The notes below the pieces were generated by a model. That model did not search any database and was not told the DNA's origin. It saw only the letters and a program-made list of their open reading frames with translations. Shown piece by piece: positions 24,756 to 37,052 of a stretch of DNA of 64,000 nt (its first letter is position 1; every line of letters begins with the position of its first letter). This DNA comes from Tetracentron sinense (lineage: Eukaryota; Streptophyta; Magnoliopsida; Trochodendrales; Trochodendraceae), in the NCBI GenBank assembly GCA_015143295.1, contig CM026559.1:16196826-16260825 (forward strand), read 5' to 3'. Both the position numbers and the translations under genes were made by a program.

Positions 24756-24930
24756 GGGTGCATTTTTTTTTCATATTTGTTTATTTCTTTGGCCTTAGAT
24801 GCAATCCCCTATACCCCTATTCCTTTTGGACTTATTTTTCATGATGAATGGGTCATTTCCATGAGGTAACCAAAGGTCATCTAGGTCTCTCTTTCAATCT
24901 TGACTTTTTGAGCCAATGTGAGTGATGTAG

Positions 24931-27288
24931 TGTAACGGCCCCAAAATCCTACAAGGCTAAAATAGGACTTTGGAATTGTCACGTTTCCTTAACTTGCCTA
25001 AAATCCATGTATACAAGGCTACTACATGAGTCTCCAAAAATGAGGATAACAAAATTCCAATATATCAACTATAACCAACCTGCACAAGTCTACGGTCAAC
25101 ATATAAAACCCACTATAAACCAACAAGTATGAAAAATACAACCATAAAAGTCTACTGAGCAACATCCTCTAAAAGTCTATTACAAAACTCTCTCAACTAA
25201 AAAAAAACATAAACTAAGAAGTATAGACACCCAAGCCTCCGGCTCCTTCCTCGGAAGGCTGACCTTCTCCTGCTTCCTCAATGTAAGCTTCCTCAATCCA
25301 CGGCTCCACCGTGTACTCCTGCTCTAAACCTGCCAAGACAAGGTCCGACTGAGTACAAAGGTACTCAGTATATATAAAATCCAACCAACAATATAATATG
25401 CCTGCACTTGGGTAAAAACATATCCAATAGCATAATAACACAATCAGAGTACGGAAGAACGTGTGCACATATACATCATATCATCACCTTGACTAGTGTA
25501 CTTGTGAGAATCTTAGACTTCGAAGACAAATACACTTATGAGCTGCTTATGCTTATGAGACCACGTGCTTGTGAGATGCTTATGCTTATGCACTTATTCA
25601 TATCATACAATGATGTGACATGCCGTTCTTGGCGGATACGGACCATGCTTAAGAATGAAATAGTTGACATGCCGTTCTTAGCAGATACAGACCATGTCAT
25701 GCTTATGCTTATTCAGAATGTCATACGTATGCCATGCTCATGCTTGTGGTCCACATGTGTGACTTGTGAGACTCTTATCTTAACATAATCGTGCATAGGT
25801 GCTTAAGTGTCGAAATTAACATTTGAGTTGGTAATTGCTTAGATTCCGATCTGCCACCATGGAAACTCCACTATACTGTCCCATACCAAATAGTTAGAGA
25901 ATTCCCGGTTTGAGAGATTTTCCTTTAAGTTCTTACCTTCCCAACTGCCAATTTCCATGCAAGTAATTAGACATACTTATCAAACAATCACATATACATA
26001 TCTTATCATAATTCATAGCACAACTCATCAATTTACCACCATTTCATAAGAGTATAATAGCATTTATCCTCTCAAGCATTTTCACAAACACCTTGAGTAC
26101 GCGTAATATGAATCCATTGCCCTTCTACATTTTCAAGCATTCATCAAATCATAATCTATCCATACAATCCAAATATCATCCACATCCACATATTAATCCC
26201 ATCCTCCATACATTCTATCCACATTCTAATCCATATTTGCATCCACATTTCCATCCATAATTAGCTTACTTCATAGAAATTTAGGAAAAATGCATATAAT
26301 CTCTATTCTATCATTCTTATCATATTAACATTCACAAAACATTGAAATAGAGTTGATTAGGATAGTATATCGACCTTAGAAATCCTTCCCTTGGATTCAA
26401 AACGCTCTTGAGGTGATTTGGGGAAGCTTTGAGGACAATCTCCAAGCTTTCCTCTCAATCTTCTAGCAATCTCCTTCTCCAAGCAGCCCTTCTCCCAAAA
26501 CCCTAGGTTTTCTCCCCCTTTTTGCCAAATTAGGTTAGAAATAGGATCCCTATTTATAGCCCCAAGGTCAGAGAACCAAAAGACCAAAAAGCCCTTACTA
26601 TTCTGTCAAAAATACGAAAGACCGAGCGATCGGTCGCCTACCGATCGATCGGTGTTTATGACCGAGCGATTGGTCAAAAACACACTCTCTGGAAATTTCC
26701 CTATACAAAATTTTGGACTAGTCGATAGATACCGATCGATCGGTTTTGGACCGATCGTTCGCTACTCCTGACCGAGCGATTGGTGTTCTGCAGATTTTTG
26801 ACCTATTCTACTATTTTGGCCATAACTTTTGACTCGCTAGTCGGATTTCGACGATTCAACTTGCGTTAGATTCGTCTTTCAAAAAAAAACATTTCTAGTA
26901 TTTTATAATTTCCAAATTCCACTTTATTTATGGACCAAAAACTCTCCAAATTTGACTGATCTATAATATTAGCAAACAAAACCTCAGAAAACCCATTTTT
27001 GACTTAGCTTAGAATAAAAATAAGGAAAAACATTAAACATGAACCTCGAAGAAGGTTCCAATACCTTTCTAATGGTTCAAGAATCACTCAATTCTAATAA
27101 ACGGTACCAAAACTAGAGCTTCCTAAATTTTAGAGTGTGATATGACATTCCTAAACTAGAAGTTTGATTAAACCTTAATCACACTACACCCATTAGATAT
27201 ACAATACAATAAACATTAAAACATCACAAGGACTATAATACCCCTAATGCAATGCAATAAAAACATGAAAAAGATTCGGCTCTCTATA
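24931..27288 (-). repeat. 3' LTR of element C
   Basis: 2358 bp. It has a perfect stem CTGAGTAC/GTACTCAG with loop aaag at 25349-25368, two copies of a tandem unit around 25620-25700, a TATA box on the minus strand at 26551-26558 and a palindrome cluster at 26620-26790. The end tctctata differs from tctctaca in the other LTR. Confidence 0.93.
26620..26790. promoter_or_regulatory. Palindrome cluster in LTR C (3' copy)
   Basis: ACCGATCGATCGGT and ACCGAGCGAT(C/T)GGT repeated, between the TATA box (26551-26558) and the recurring ggccataacttttgactcg block (about 26815-26880). Confidence 0.55.
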
Positions 27289-27300
27289 TCCTCTCCTCCT
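27289..27300 (-). other. Polypurine tract of element C
   Basis: The minus strand reads AGGAGGAGAGGA directly before the LTR start TATAGAG (TGTAGAG in the other copy). Confidence 0.75.
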
Positions 27301-27328
27301 TAAAAGAATTTCATCCTCGAAATTACGT

Positions 27329-30300
27329 ACCTTAAGTGAATAAGTGTGGGTACTTTTCGCGAACCTTGGTTTCTCTCTCCCAAGTAACCTCTTCTATAGA
27401 GTGATGCTCCCAACGCAAGAGTACAAGAGGAATGACCTTAGAACGCCAAACTTGCTCCTTCCGGTCTAAAATTCGAGCCGGTTGCTCCACTAGAGTCAAA
27501 TCTTTCCGAATTTCCAACGGCTCCAAATCAATGACGAGCGAAGGATTCGCAATATAATTCCTCAATATAGAGATGTGAAAGACATTATGTACACCTGTCA
27601 TGTGAGGTGGTAAGATAACCCGATAAGCGACTTCCCGGACTCGGGTGATGATCTCAAAAGGACCCACATATCTCGGACTGAGCTTGCCCTGTTTGCCGAA
27701 CCTCATCACCCCTTTGTAGGTGAGATCTTTACAAACACAAAATCTCCAACTTGAAACTCAAGATCTCTCCTGCGAGTATCGGCATAGCTCTTCTGCCTAC
27801 TCTGAGCTGCTTTCAACCTCTCCATGATCAACTGAACTCTATCCACAGTCTGACCAACGAGCTCGGGACCCAAAAGTTTTCTCTCGCCAACTTCGTCCCA
27901 ACACAAAGGTGAACGGAAAATCCTCCCATAAAGTGCCTCAAACGGAGCCATCTGAATGTTGGCTTGATAGCTATTGTTGTAGGCAAACTCAACCAACGGT
28001 AGGTGATCAACTTTACTACCCTGGAATTCCAACATACAAGCTCGTAGCATGTCTTCAATGATCTGGTTCACCCTCTCAGTTTGCCCATCTGTCTGCGGAT
28101 GAAAAGCTGTACTGAAATCTAAACGGGAACCCATAGCATGCTGAAAACTCTTCCAGAACTTGGATTTAAATCTCGGATCTCGATCGGAAACAATACTAAC
28201 TGGCACTCCATGCAAACGGACTATCTCCTTGATATAGAGGTTAGCCAATTAATTGGAGTTGAAAGTGGTCCGATATAGAAGAAAGTGAGCTGATTTAGTC
28301 AATCGGTCAACCACAACCCAAATGGCATCAAAGTTCTTGGCCGTCTTTGGCAACCCAACAACAAAATCCATGAAGATATTTTCCCACTTCCACTCGGGAA
28401 TAGGAAGAGACTGAAGAAGTCCTACCGGTCTCCGGTGTTCTGCCTTCACTTGCTAACACACCAAACACTTAGATACAAAAGTAGCCACATCTTTCTTCAT
28501 ACCTTTCCACTAAAAATACTTCTTGAGGTTCTGGTACATCTTAGTACCTCCCGGATGCACGGTGTACTTGGACTTGTGTGCTTCATTCAGAATCTCCCTT
28601 CTTAAATCTTCATTATCCGGAACACAAAGTCTACCTTTGAAATAGACTCCACCATCTCTCCAAGAGAAATCCTCAAACCCACTGCTAAGCAACTTATTCA
28701 TAGCAGCGTGCAGTTCTCCATCATTCCACTACAGGTCTTTAATCCTGTCCAATAAGGTTGGCCTGACCATAATGTTAGCCAATAAGGCTCCAAACGCTCC
28801 CACACTGAAACCTGCATCAAGGCTAGATACCTCTTCGAGTAGCCTCCATTCTTGGGCCATCAAGTGTGCCAAGAATCCTGTAGGTCGCCTACTTAGCGCA
28901 TTTGCCACTACATTTGCTTTCCCTGGGTGGTACTGGATAGAGCAATTATAATCCTTGAGGAATTCTACCCAGCGACGTTGCCTCAAATTAAGCTCTTTCT
29001 GTGAGAACAAATACTTTAGGCTTTTGTGGTCGGTGAAAACTTCAAACTGTGCACCGTACAAGTAGTGTCTCCAGATCTTAAGAGCAAAAACCAAAGCTGT
29101 TAACTCCAAATCATGGGTCGGATAGTTCTTCTCGTGGTCTTTCAACTGCCGAGAAGCATAGGTAATCATCTTCCCGTGTTGCATAAGGACACAACCTAAC
29201 CCAACGAGTGAGGCATCACTATAAACCACAAAACCTTCATTACCGGATGGAACAGTCAAGATCAGAGCAATGGTGAGACGCTTCTTCAACTTAAGAAAAC
29301 TCTTCTCACATTTGTCATTCCACTCGAACTTGGCATTCTTTCGCGTTAAATGAGTAAGTGGAGCTACCAAACTAGAGAAACCTTCCACAAATCTTCTGTA
29401 ATAACCAGCTAGGCCCAAAAATCTTCAAACCTCTATAACACTCTTTGGCCTTCCCCATCCTTCCACTGCTTCTATCTTGGAAGGGTCGACTGAAATCCCC
29501 TCTCCAGACACCATATGGCCTAGAAATGCTACATTTTCTAGCCAAAACTCGCACTTGCTAAGCTTAGCATATAGCTTATGCTCACAAAGTGTCTTCAGTG
29601 TGACCCGGAGATGCATCTCATGCTCCTTCTGTGTCCTGGAGTACACTAAAATGTCATCCATAAACACGATCACAAAGCGGTCTAGAGTCGGCTTGAAAAT
29701 CCTGTTAATGAGATCCATGAATGCTGCCGGGGCATTTGTCAAACCGAACGGCATGACTAGGAATTCAAAATGCCCATATGTGGTCCTGAAAGCAGACTTA
29801 GGCACATCTTCCGCCTTTATCTTCAACTAATGGTAGCCTACCTTAAATCGATCTTGGAGAAATACTTAGCTCCTTGCAACTGATCAAACAAGTCATCGAT
29901 CCTAGGCAAATGATATTTGTTCTTGATAGTGACCTTGTTCAGTTGCCTATAGTCGATGCACATCCTCATCGAACCATCCTTCTTCTTCACAAAAAAAACA
30001 GGAGCTCCCCAAGGTGATACACTTGGGCGGATAAACCCAAGACCAAGCAATTCATCAATCTGCTCTTTAAGCTCCTTCAACTCTGCTGGAGCCATCCTAT
30101 ATGGTGCTTTAGAGATGGGTCCCGTACCCGGAGCCAACTCAATTGCAAACTCTACTTCTTTATCTGATGGTAAACCTGGCAAGTCTTTGGGAAAGACATC
30201 CATGAATTTCTCTACAACAGGGATACTTGAGGAATCTGGTGCTTTCGAGGTAGTAAGACTCAATGCCGCAAAACGAGCTAGGTCTTTCTTCTTCAACCAT

Positions 30301-30707
30301 TGGAAACGAAAATGAGGTTCACTGATTGATCGAAAGTTGACTACCTTCCCAAAACAATCAACATGCCCATGGTATTTGGAAAGCCAATCCATGCCTAGTA
30401 TGACGTTAAAGTCTTGGAACTCAAGGACAATCAGATCAGCTAGCATCTCTCTCTGACCTACTCGAATATCACAATCTCGATAAACCTTATCAGTGATGAC
30501 TGAACTACCAACAGGAGTAACAATAGACAATTCAAAATCTAACAGACTTGGCTCCATCGGAAACTCTCGTGCAAAACTAGGTGTGACGAAGGAGTGAGTA
30601 GATCCAGTATCAATCAAAACATGAGCGAGGAAATCATTTATCAACAATGAGCCTGAATTAATACACAAAGCCAATTTTGTCCAATCATGAACGCATACAT
30701 ACATCAT
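27329..30707 (-). pseudogene. Element C pol: protease, RT, RNase H, integrase, chromodomain (broken)
   Basis: On the minus strand: protease [13 protein letters not shown] near 30615; RT opening with [21 protein letters not shown] catalytic FMDDILVYS (near 29650, intact); RNase [17 protein letters not shown] and [11 protein letters not shown]; integrase core MDFVVGLPK, DRDPRFKSKF and [12 protein letters not shown]; and a chromodomain-like tail (WEHHSIEEVTWERE) ending at 27329. Stops lie near 29835, 29422, 28726 and 28507, with a frameshift next to the stop near 29835. At 28449-28500 two stops interrupt the zinc region. It is decayed but complete in domain content. Confidence 0.9.
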
Positions 30708-30951
30708 ACATCATACTACATAATATTCAATATCAAAAGCATAGCATCAGAATAATATTTTAACTAACTAAAAACACAAATAGACGTACCCTACACAACA
30801 TTGTCGGACGCCTATGCATCCAGCTCCGAGGTAGCAAACACTCGACCCTCAGCTGGCTGGCGAGGCTGCTGAGATCAGTGCCCTGTGGTGGCCTCTGCTG
30901 CATGGACTGCCTGCCTGGGGGCCTGACTCCCTATGGCTGAGTCAGCTGAAG

Positions 30952-31992
30952 TCCTTATTGAAAGCGGAGTGGGCAATCTCGAATCCGGTGTGAAACATTT
31001 CCACAATGAAAACAACCTCCAGTAATTGCCCTGCACTCTCCTACTCTATGCCTCTTCCCGCACTGGCCGCATGCATCATACAACTGGGTACCAGCAGTAG
31101 GCGGAGCCACCTGAGATGCTCGAGGGGCTGTCTGAGTAGGCCTCTGATACGGGGTATGCCTAGCAATGGGCATAGGACCTGACATCCTCGGCCTCTTGTC
31201 CTGGGGACCAAACCTGCTTGCTTGCATCTTCTCCCTCTTCTTAAAAAATTCCTTTGAATTCTTCTCAGCTATCAAGGCACGCTGGTACACCTCCCTACAT
31301 GTTTTGAGCTGAAGTATCGAAACCTTCTCCCGAATAAAATCCTTCAAGCCTCGCTCAAACCTCTTTGCCTTCATTCTCTCCGTAGCAATCAAGTGAGGCG
31401 CGAACCTAGAAAGCTCTACAAATTTGGCCTCATACTCGGCCACCGACATTCTCCCTTGCTCTAAGGTAGAGAATTCAATCTCCTTCTGATCTCTCATAAA
31501 CACCGGGAAGTATCTCTCATAGAAGATGTCGAGGAACTCTCCCCAAGTCCACTCTTGTCCGGCTCGCACCTCATTCCTCTACCTAGATGCTGCCCTCCAC
31601 CAATGTTCAGCTTCGCCTTCCATGACGAAGGAGGCCCATTTCACCCTCTGCTCATCGGTATCCTCAAGCACGGAGAAAATCTTCTGTAGTTGCATGATCC
31701 ACAACTCGGCAACTGAGGGATCCGTACTACCATGGAAGGCTGGAGGACTCATCCTCCTAAAAGCTTCCACTCTGTTGTGACGGGGTGGGTGAACATCAAC
31801 CTGCCTCTCTTGCCTAGCTTGACCTGCCGCTAGTAATGCAATTTACTGTGCCATAATTTCAGCCTGGCTCTCCATGGCTGTAGCAATAGCTTCCATAGCC
31901 CAACCCACATTAGCCTGGGGGCTACCATCTGGAGTATCCCCATCAGTCACACAACCTCCTCCATTCCTATTATTTCTTCCACCCCTTCTCAT
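30952..31992 (-). pseudogene. Element C gag (broken)
   Basis: Starts at ATG 31992 (MRRGGRNNRNGGG), like the gag of A. Gag-core motifs are AELWIMQLQKIFSVL, EHWWRAASR and FLDIFYERYFPVFMR, and SRFAPHLIATERMKAKRFERG follows. It ends with two close zinc motifs (CGQCGKRHRVGEC and CFHCGNVSHRIRDC) near 31050 and 31000. Stops near 31840 and 31576 divide it into three open pieces. Confidence 0.87.
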
Positions 31993-32162
31993 GCTTACAA
32001 TCCTGAGAAGAAGAAAACAATCCATTTACAACACACTCACATAAAATTCCTAAGTCTACGCTTAATCAAAACTCAATCCTCAACAATTTTAAAGTCCTGA
32101 ACTTGATGTTGCTTCCCTCAGGTTGTCATCTTCCTATAGCCCTAAGGACTCTAATGCCTTGT

Positions 32163-32174
32163 GCTCTGATACCA
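32163..32174 (-). other. Primer-binding site of element C
   Basis: The minus strand reads TGGTATCAGAGC, an exact 12-base complement to the 3' end of plant initiator tRNA-Met, four bases from the LTR. Confidence 0.9.
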
Positions 32175-32869
32175 CCTCTGTAATGGCCCCAAAATCCTAC
32201 AAGGCTAAAATAGGACTTTGGAATTGTCACATTTCCTTAACTTGCCTAAAATCCATGTACACAAGGCTACTACACGAGTCTCCAAAAATGAGGATAACAA
32301 AATTCTGATATATCAACTATAACCAACCTGCACAAGTCTACGGTCAACATATACAACCCACTATAAACCAACAAGTATGAAAAATACAACCATAAAAGTC
32401 TACTGAGCAACATCCTCTAAAAGTCTATTACAAAACTCTCTCAACTAAAAAAAAACATAAACTAAGAAGTATAGACACCCAAGCCTCCGGCTCCTTCCTC
32501 GGAAGGCTGACCTTCTCCTGCTTCCTTAATGTAAGCTTCCTCAATCCACGGCTCCGCCGTGTACTCCTACTCTAAACCTACCAAGACAAGGTCTGGCTGA
32601 GTACAAAGGTACTCAGTGTATATAAAATCCAACCAACAATATAATATACCTGCACTTGGGTAAAAACATATCCAATAGCATAATAACATAATCAGAGTAC
32701 GGAAGAACGTGTGCGCATATACATCATATCATCACCTTGACTCATGTACTTGTGAGAATCTTAGACTTAGAAGACAAATACACTTATGAGCTACTTATGC
32801 TTATGAGACCACATGCTTGTGAGATGCTTATGCTTATGCACTTATTCAGATCATACAATGATGTGACAT

Positions 32870-33050
32870 GCCGTTCTTGGCGGATACAGATCATGTCTAA
32901 GAAATCATATGGTTGGCATGCCATTCTTGGCAGATACGGACCATGCTTAAGAATCAAATGGTTGACATGCAGTTCTTGGCAGATACGGACCATGCTTAAG
33001 AATCAAATGGTTGACATGCAGTTCTTGGCAGATACGGACCATGTCATGCT
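32870..33050. repeat. Tandem repeat of about 50 bp in the 5' LTR of C
   Basis: Units beginning cttggcagatacggac at 32876, 32926, 32975 and 33024. The 3' LTR holds only two. The expansion happened after insertion or in the last replication cycle. Confidence 0.85.
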
Positions 33051-33924
33051 TATGCTTATTCATAATGTCATACGTATGCCATGCTCATGCTTGTGGTCCA
33101 CATGTGTGACTTGTGAGACTCTTATCTTAACATACACGTGCATAGGTGCTTAAGTGTCAAAATTAACATTTGAGTTGGTAATTGCTTAGATTCCGATCTC
33201 CCACCATGGAAACTCCACTATACTGTCCCATACCAAATAGTTAGAGAATTCTTGGTTTGAGAGATTTTCCTCTAAGTTCTTACCTTCCTAACTGCCAATT
33301 TCCATGCAAGTAATTATACATACTTATCGAACAATCACATATACATATCTTATCATAATTCATAACACAACTCATAATCAATTTACCACCATTTCATAAG
33401 AGTATAATAGCATTTATCCTCTCATGCATTTTCACAAACACATTGAGTACGCGTAATATGAATCCATTGCCCTTCAACATTTTCAAGCATTCATCAAATC
33501 ATAATCCATCCATACAATCCAAATATCATCTACATCCACATATTAATCCCATCCTCCATACATTTCCCATCCTCCATACATTCTATCCACATTTCCATCC
33601 ATAATTAGCTTACTTCATAGAAATTTAGGAAAAATGCTTATAATCTCTATTCTATCATTCCTATCATATTAACATTCACAAAACATTAAAATAGAGTTGA
33701 TTAGGATAGTATATCGACCTTAGGAATCCTTCCCTTGGATTCAAAACGCTCTCGAGGTGATTTGGGGAAGCTTTGAGGACGATCTCCAAGCTTTCTTCTC
33801 AATCTTCTAGCAATCTCCTTCTTCTCCAAGCAACCCTTCTCTCAAAACCCTAGGTTTTCTCTCCCTTTTTGCCAAATTAGGTTAGAAATAGGTAGAGTAT
33901 TCTAATACCCCAAAATATGATCCC

Positions 33925-33932
33925 TATTTATA
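33925..33932 (-). promoter_or_regulatory. TATA box of element C 5' LTR
   Basis: The minus strand reads TATAAATA (context GGGGCTATAAATAGGGATC). It is conserved at 26551-26558 in the other LTR. It would direct transcription leftward through gag and pol. Confidence 0.65.
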
Positions 33933-33989
33933 GCCCCAAGGTCTAAGAACCAAAAGACCAAAAAGCCCTTACTAAATTCTGTCAAAAAC

Positions 33990-34190
33990 ATGAAAGACCG
34001 AGCGATCGGTGGTTATGACCGGCGATCGGTCGCCTACCGATCGATCGGTGTTTATGACCGAGCGATTAGTCAAAAACACACTCTCTGAAAAATTCCCCGT
34101 AAAAAATTTTGGACCAGTCGATAGATACCGATTGATCGGTTTTGGACCGATCGATTGCTACTCCTGACCGAGCGATCGGTGTTCTGCAGA
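33990..34190. promoter_or_regulatory. Palindrome cluster in LTR C (5' copy)
   Basis: At least six copies or decayed copies of ACCGAnCGATCGGT, 60-260 bp upstream of the TATA box on the minus strand. It is followed by the recurring ggccataacttttgactcg block at about 34210-34280. Confidence 0.55.
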
Positions 34191-34689
34191 TTTTTGACAT
34201 TCTCTACTATTTTGGCCATAACTTTTGACTCGCTCGTCGGATTTTGACGATTCAACTTGCGTTGGATTCGTCTTTCGAAAATAAACATTTCTAGTGTTTT
34301 GGAATTTCCAAATTCTGCTTTATTTATGGACCAAAAACTCCCCAAAGTTGACTAATCTGTAATTTTATCATACAAAACCTCGAAAAACCCATTTTTGACT
34401 TAACTTAGACTAAAAATAAGGAAAAACATTAAACATGAACCTCGAAGAAGGTTCCAATACCTTTCTAATGGTTCAAGAATCACTCAATTCTAATAAACGG
34501 TGCTAAAACTAGAGCTTCCTAAAATTTAGAGTGTGATATGACATTCCTGAACTAGAAGTTTGATTAAACCTTAATCACACTACACCCATTAGATATACAA
34601 TACAATAAACATTAAAACATCACAAGGGCTATAATACCCCTAATGCAATGCAATAAAAACATGAAAAAGATTCAGGTCTCTACATGTAG

Positions 34690-34789
34690 CTTTGAGATTC
34701 TTGACGGCTTCTTCTTCACTTTGTCTTCAAACTGGATGAGACCTACTATGACCTATATACAACATTTTGGGCTCGGAATTTTGCCAACA
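34690..34789 (-). repeat. 3' LTR of element D, inner end
   Basis: Completes the LTR split by C. The minus-strand LTR start is TGTTGGCAAAATTCC, ending on the plus strand at ttgccaaca (34789). A polypurine-like GGGGAGATAG lies at 34804-34815. With 23849-24930 the LTR is about 1.2 kb. Confidence 0.7.
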
Positions 34790-35524
34790 AAACTTTGACT
34801 TTGCTATCTCCCCTGTTGGCAATTCCGAGACAAAGCAAATAATATAACTGATGGACATGACTTTATAGACTCTCTTAAACCCACAAGAAACAAAGAGAAT
34901 GAAAAATACATGACACTGGACAGTTGGACTTTTTCCATGGAGTAGTATGTCTTACGAGATCGTTGAGGCATCAATCAACCCTGAAACAACCAATACCTTT
35001 GTGAAGCATGGGAAATTTCATAAAATATAAAACCATTGAAATAATGAACATCATGAAAGGTAGTATGAGATTTCCCCCTCAATCTGAGATCCCATCTGAC
35101 AAAGGTTTCAGAATCATGAGCATGTGAATCCATGAGTGAAGCAATGTGTAAATAATAATATGAAATAAAGTTTCACAATTGCATATATGATGATGAGAAC
35201 ACATTGTATGTAGGATGCACATAAAATGATCTATCTAGCCAACTTCTCCTCCTTTTTGGCTTGAATTGCCAAGGGGAAATCAATCCTGCAGAAATAGCAA
35301 CCCTATCATGAAGAAGAATTAGCATCAAAGATCAATAGCATAGAGAAACACAAAGCAGAAGCATTAACTAAGCAGCAGAAACAAGCAAGTAGCATCCCAT
35401 ATACAGGAACCAAGGGTGCACAGTACAAAGACCAACCACAGACTCAGAACAACGAAAAACGGACTAGCTAAATCCAGCACAAATGACGAACAAAACAAGG
35501 TTAGAACAAACATCACAAGAAGTG
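34790..35524 (-). other. Untranslated region between the 3' ORF and the 3' LTR of D
   Basis: No coding sequence seen. It contains the polypurine tract (34804-34815) and a second purine-rich stretch AAAAAGGAGGAGAAG near 35250 on the minus strand next to ggcaattcaagcc, a feature I associate with Sirevirus 3' regions. Confidence 0.5.
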
Positions 35525-37052
35525 CTAATCATCTTGGTATGAAGGAAAGTGACGAGCAACATCATCCTGATATCGAGAATGAAAATCGCGAAGCTCCTAG
35601 CGAGACGCCTGCACCATATCTGAAAGTGCATCAATCCAGCGATTAGTCGCTAAAAAACTGTCTTGACTAGCTACAGTATGAGAATCCAGGTGGGCATGAG
35701 GATTAGAAGTGAAGTGCGACTGAGCAGTTGACATATCGATAAGTATACCAGCCATTGTCTTGAAGGACAAGGGACCCGGAGGGGCCCTAATATGGCTGGG
35801 AGAGGGACTGCCACCCGGGGCCGAAGGAGCGTTATCATCATCAATGTCCTCCTACTACTAGTCAAGATGCGAGCACAAATGAGTCCTAAGGAATGCTTGG
35901 TAGCCTCAAAGGAACGAGCCCTAATACCCTCAGCAAACAGGAGATTGGTGATGAGGACACCAAAAGGAAGAGCAGAGTGCTTTTGGTGCACAGCGATAGC
36001 CTGAAGTATTAGGTCTATAATGTGGGCACCGGTATCGATAGTGTCTCCAGTCATGACACTATACAGGAACCGAGCTCGATCAACACTCTGAGTAGTAGAA
36101 TGCACCTTGGGATGAGTGTTGGAACACATAATAAGATGAAATAGACGACCCAAGTATGAAAGGCTGGAGTGAAGTAAATGAGGATGAGTCCATTTTTGTG
36201 AGGGATTATCACAAAGATTACTGGCCACCTTGTCCAAATCATGCTTATCCTCATCGGTCGGATAGAGATAAGGGTAATAGGCTCCTAGAACCCTAGGGGC
36301 ACTAATGAAAAAGGCAATGACATCAGGATTAATGAGAATTTTCTTACCCCTAGCCTGAGTTTTGAAGGAAAAATTACGAGGGTTGACAGAATAAATGTTC
36401 GCATAAAATTCTCGAACAAGGTCTAGACCGGAATAACTGGTCAATTTTAAAAGACTAGACCATTAGCGAGAGTCAATGATTTCCTCGAAACCAGGATGGG
36501 TGAAATCCAAAATGACAGTGGTCCTTTCAATTGTAACAACCCTATTTTTAAGCCATATTATAAAGTTGTTCATTCCCTGTGGTGCACAACCCTATTTTTA
36601 AGTCATATTTTTAAGACAATTTCAGGCTTAGTAGGAGTGGGGACTTGAGATTTACCCTTTGATTTGGCCGAGGGCTTTGAACTGGAAGCACCCATCGCTT
36701 TCTTATGGGAAGTTGAGGGTGGAGGAACTCTAGAATGGACCGCACGACCCACATGGATGCCATGACCAGCATCATATGATGCATCCTCAGACTGGGGAAC
36801 ATCCTCTTCATCCCGAGAAATGATGAGGCGGCGTTTAGGGCGACCCGCCATGAGAATGGAGACAATTAGAAGAAGATACTCAAGTGCCATAGATCCAAAT
36901 GCATGTAACTGAAGAGAAGGTAGGGTTTTACCTTGATGGGGACGTGGAGGAGAGGAGAGAAGGCTGGGAGTGCTGAGAACAATCCCTAAAACCAAACCAA
37001 GTAGTGGTGGAGGATCGTACGGCATTGTGGAAGAAGCAATACGGCTGGGCAA
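35525..37052 (-). pseudogene. Additional ORF after pol in element D (putative plant transposon protein domain)
   Basis: The minus-strand reading begins near MAGRPKRRLIISRDEED (ATG at 36851; an upstream in-frame start exists at 37052). A Ser/Lys-rich disordered segment follows, then a domain with LVREFYANIYSV, NPDVIAFFISAPRVLG, LYSVMTGDTIDTGAHI and LPFGVLITNLLFAEGI. These motifs resemble the family known as putative plant transposon protein (Transposase_32, PF20167), often found in the envelope-like position of Sireviruses. Identification is from memory of the motif pattern. The frame is broken by a foreign stretch of about 85 bp near 36520-36610 and shifts again near 35700. The biochemical function is unknown to me. 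Confidence 0.65.

Larger units (their letters stand above)
23849..24930 (-). repeat. 3' LTR of element D, outer part
   Basis: On the minus strand this is the promoter-distal two thirds or more of the LTR, ending in the poly-C tract and AAGAGTGCA. The exact outer edge (tgcactc at 23849) is judged from the TG/CA rule and the end of similarity to LTR B, and is uncertain by a few bases. It carries a TATA box (24484-24493) and a palindrome cluster (24525-24755). It ends at tgtag, the target duplicate of element C. Confidence 0.7.
24931..34684 (-). mobile_element. Element C: complete Ty3/gypsy chromovirus, Tekay/Del-like
   Basis: A full minus-strand element with LTRs 24931-27288 and 32179-34684, both with tgtaa(c/t)ggcccc at one end and tctcta(c/t)a at the other. 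The 5-bp target duplication TGTAG is present on both sides (24926-24930 and 34685-34689). Removing the element restores LTR D. PBS, gag, protease, RT, RNase H, integrase and chromodomain are all present in the gypsy order. Coding regions have about eight stops and at least one frameshift. Confidence 0.95.
32179..34684 (-). repeat. 5' LTR of element C
   Basis: 2506 bp, about 150 bp longer than the 3' LTR, largely because the tandem unit at 32870-33050 has about four copies instead of two. It carries the stem CTGAGTAC/GTACTCAG at 32597-32616, a TATA box and a palindrome cluster. It is followed by the target duplicate tgtag. Confidence 0.93.

Noticed and set aside
25408-25788. Open frames in the LTRs of C (also 32737-33153)
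   Set aside because: They cover the family tandem repeat; composition is repetitive and length varies with repeat number.
35792-36004. Plus-strand frames opposite the extra ORF of D (also 35416-35646)
   Set aside because: Antisense shadows of the minus-strand coding sequence, without start context or domains.
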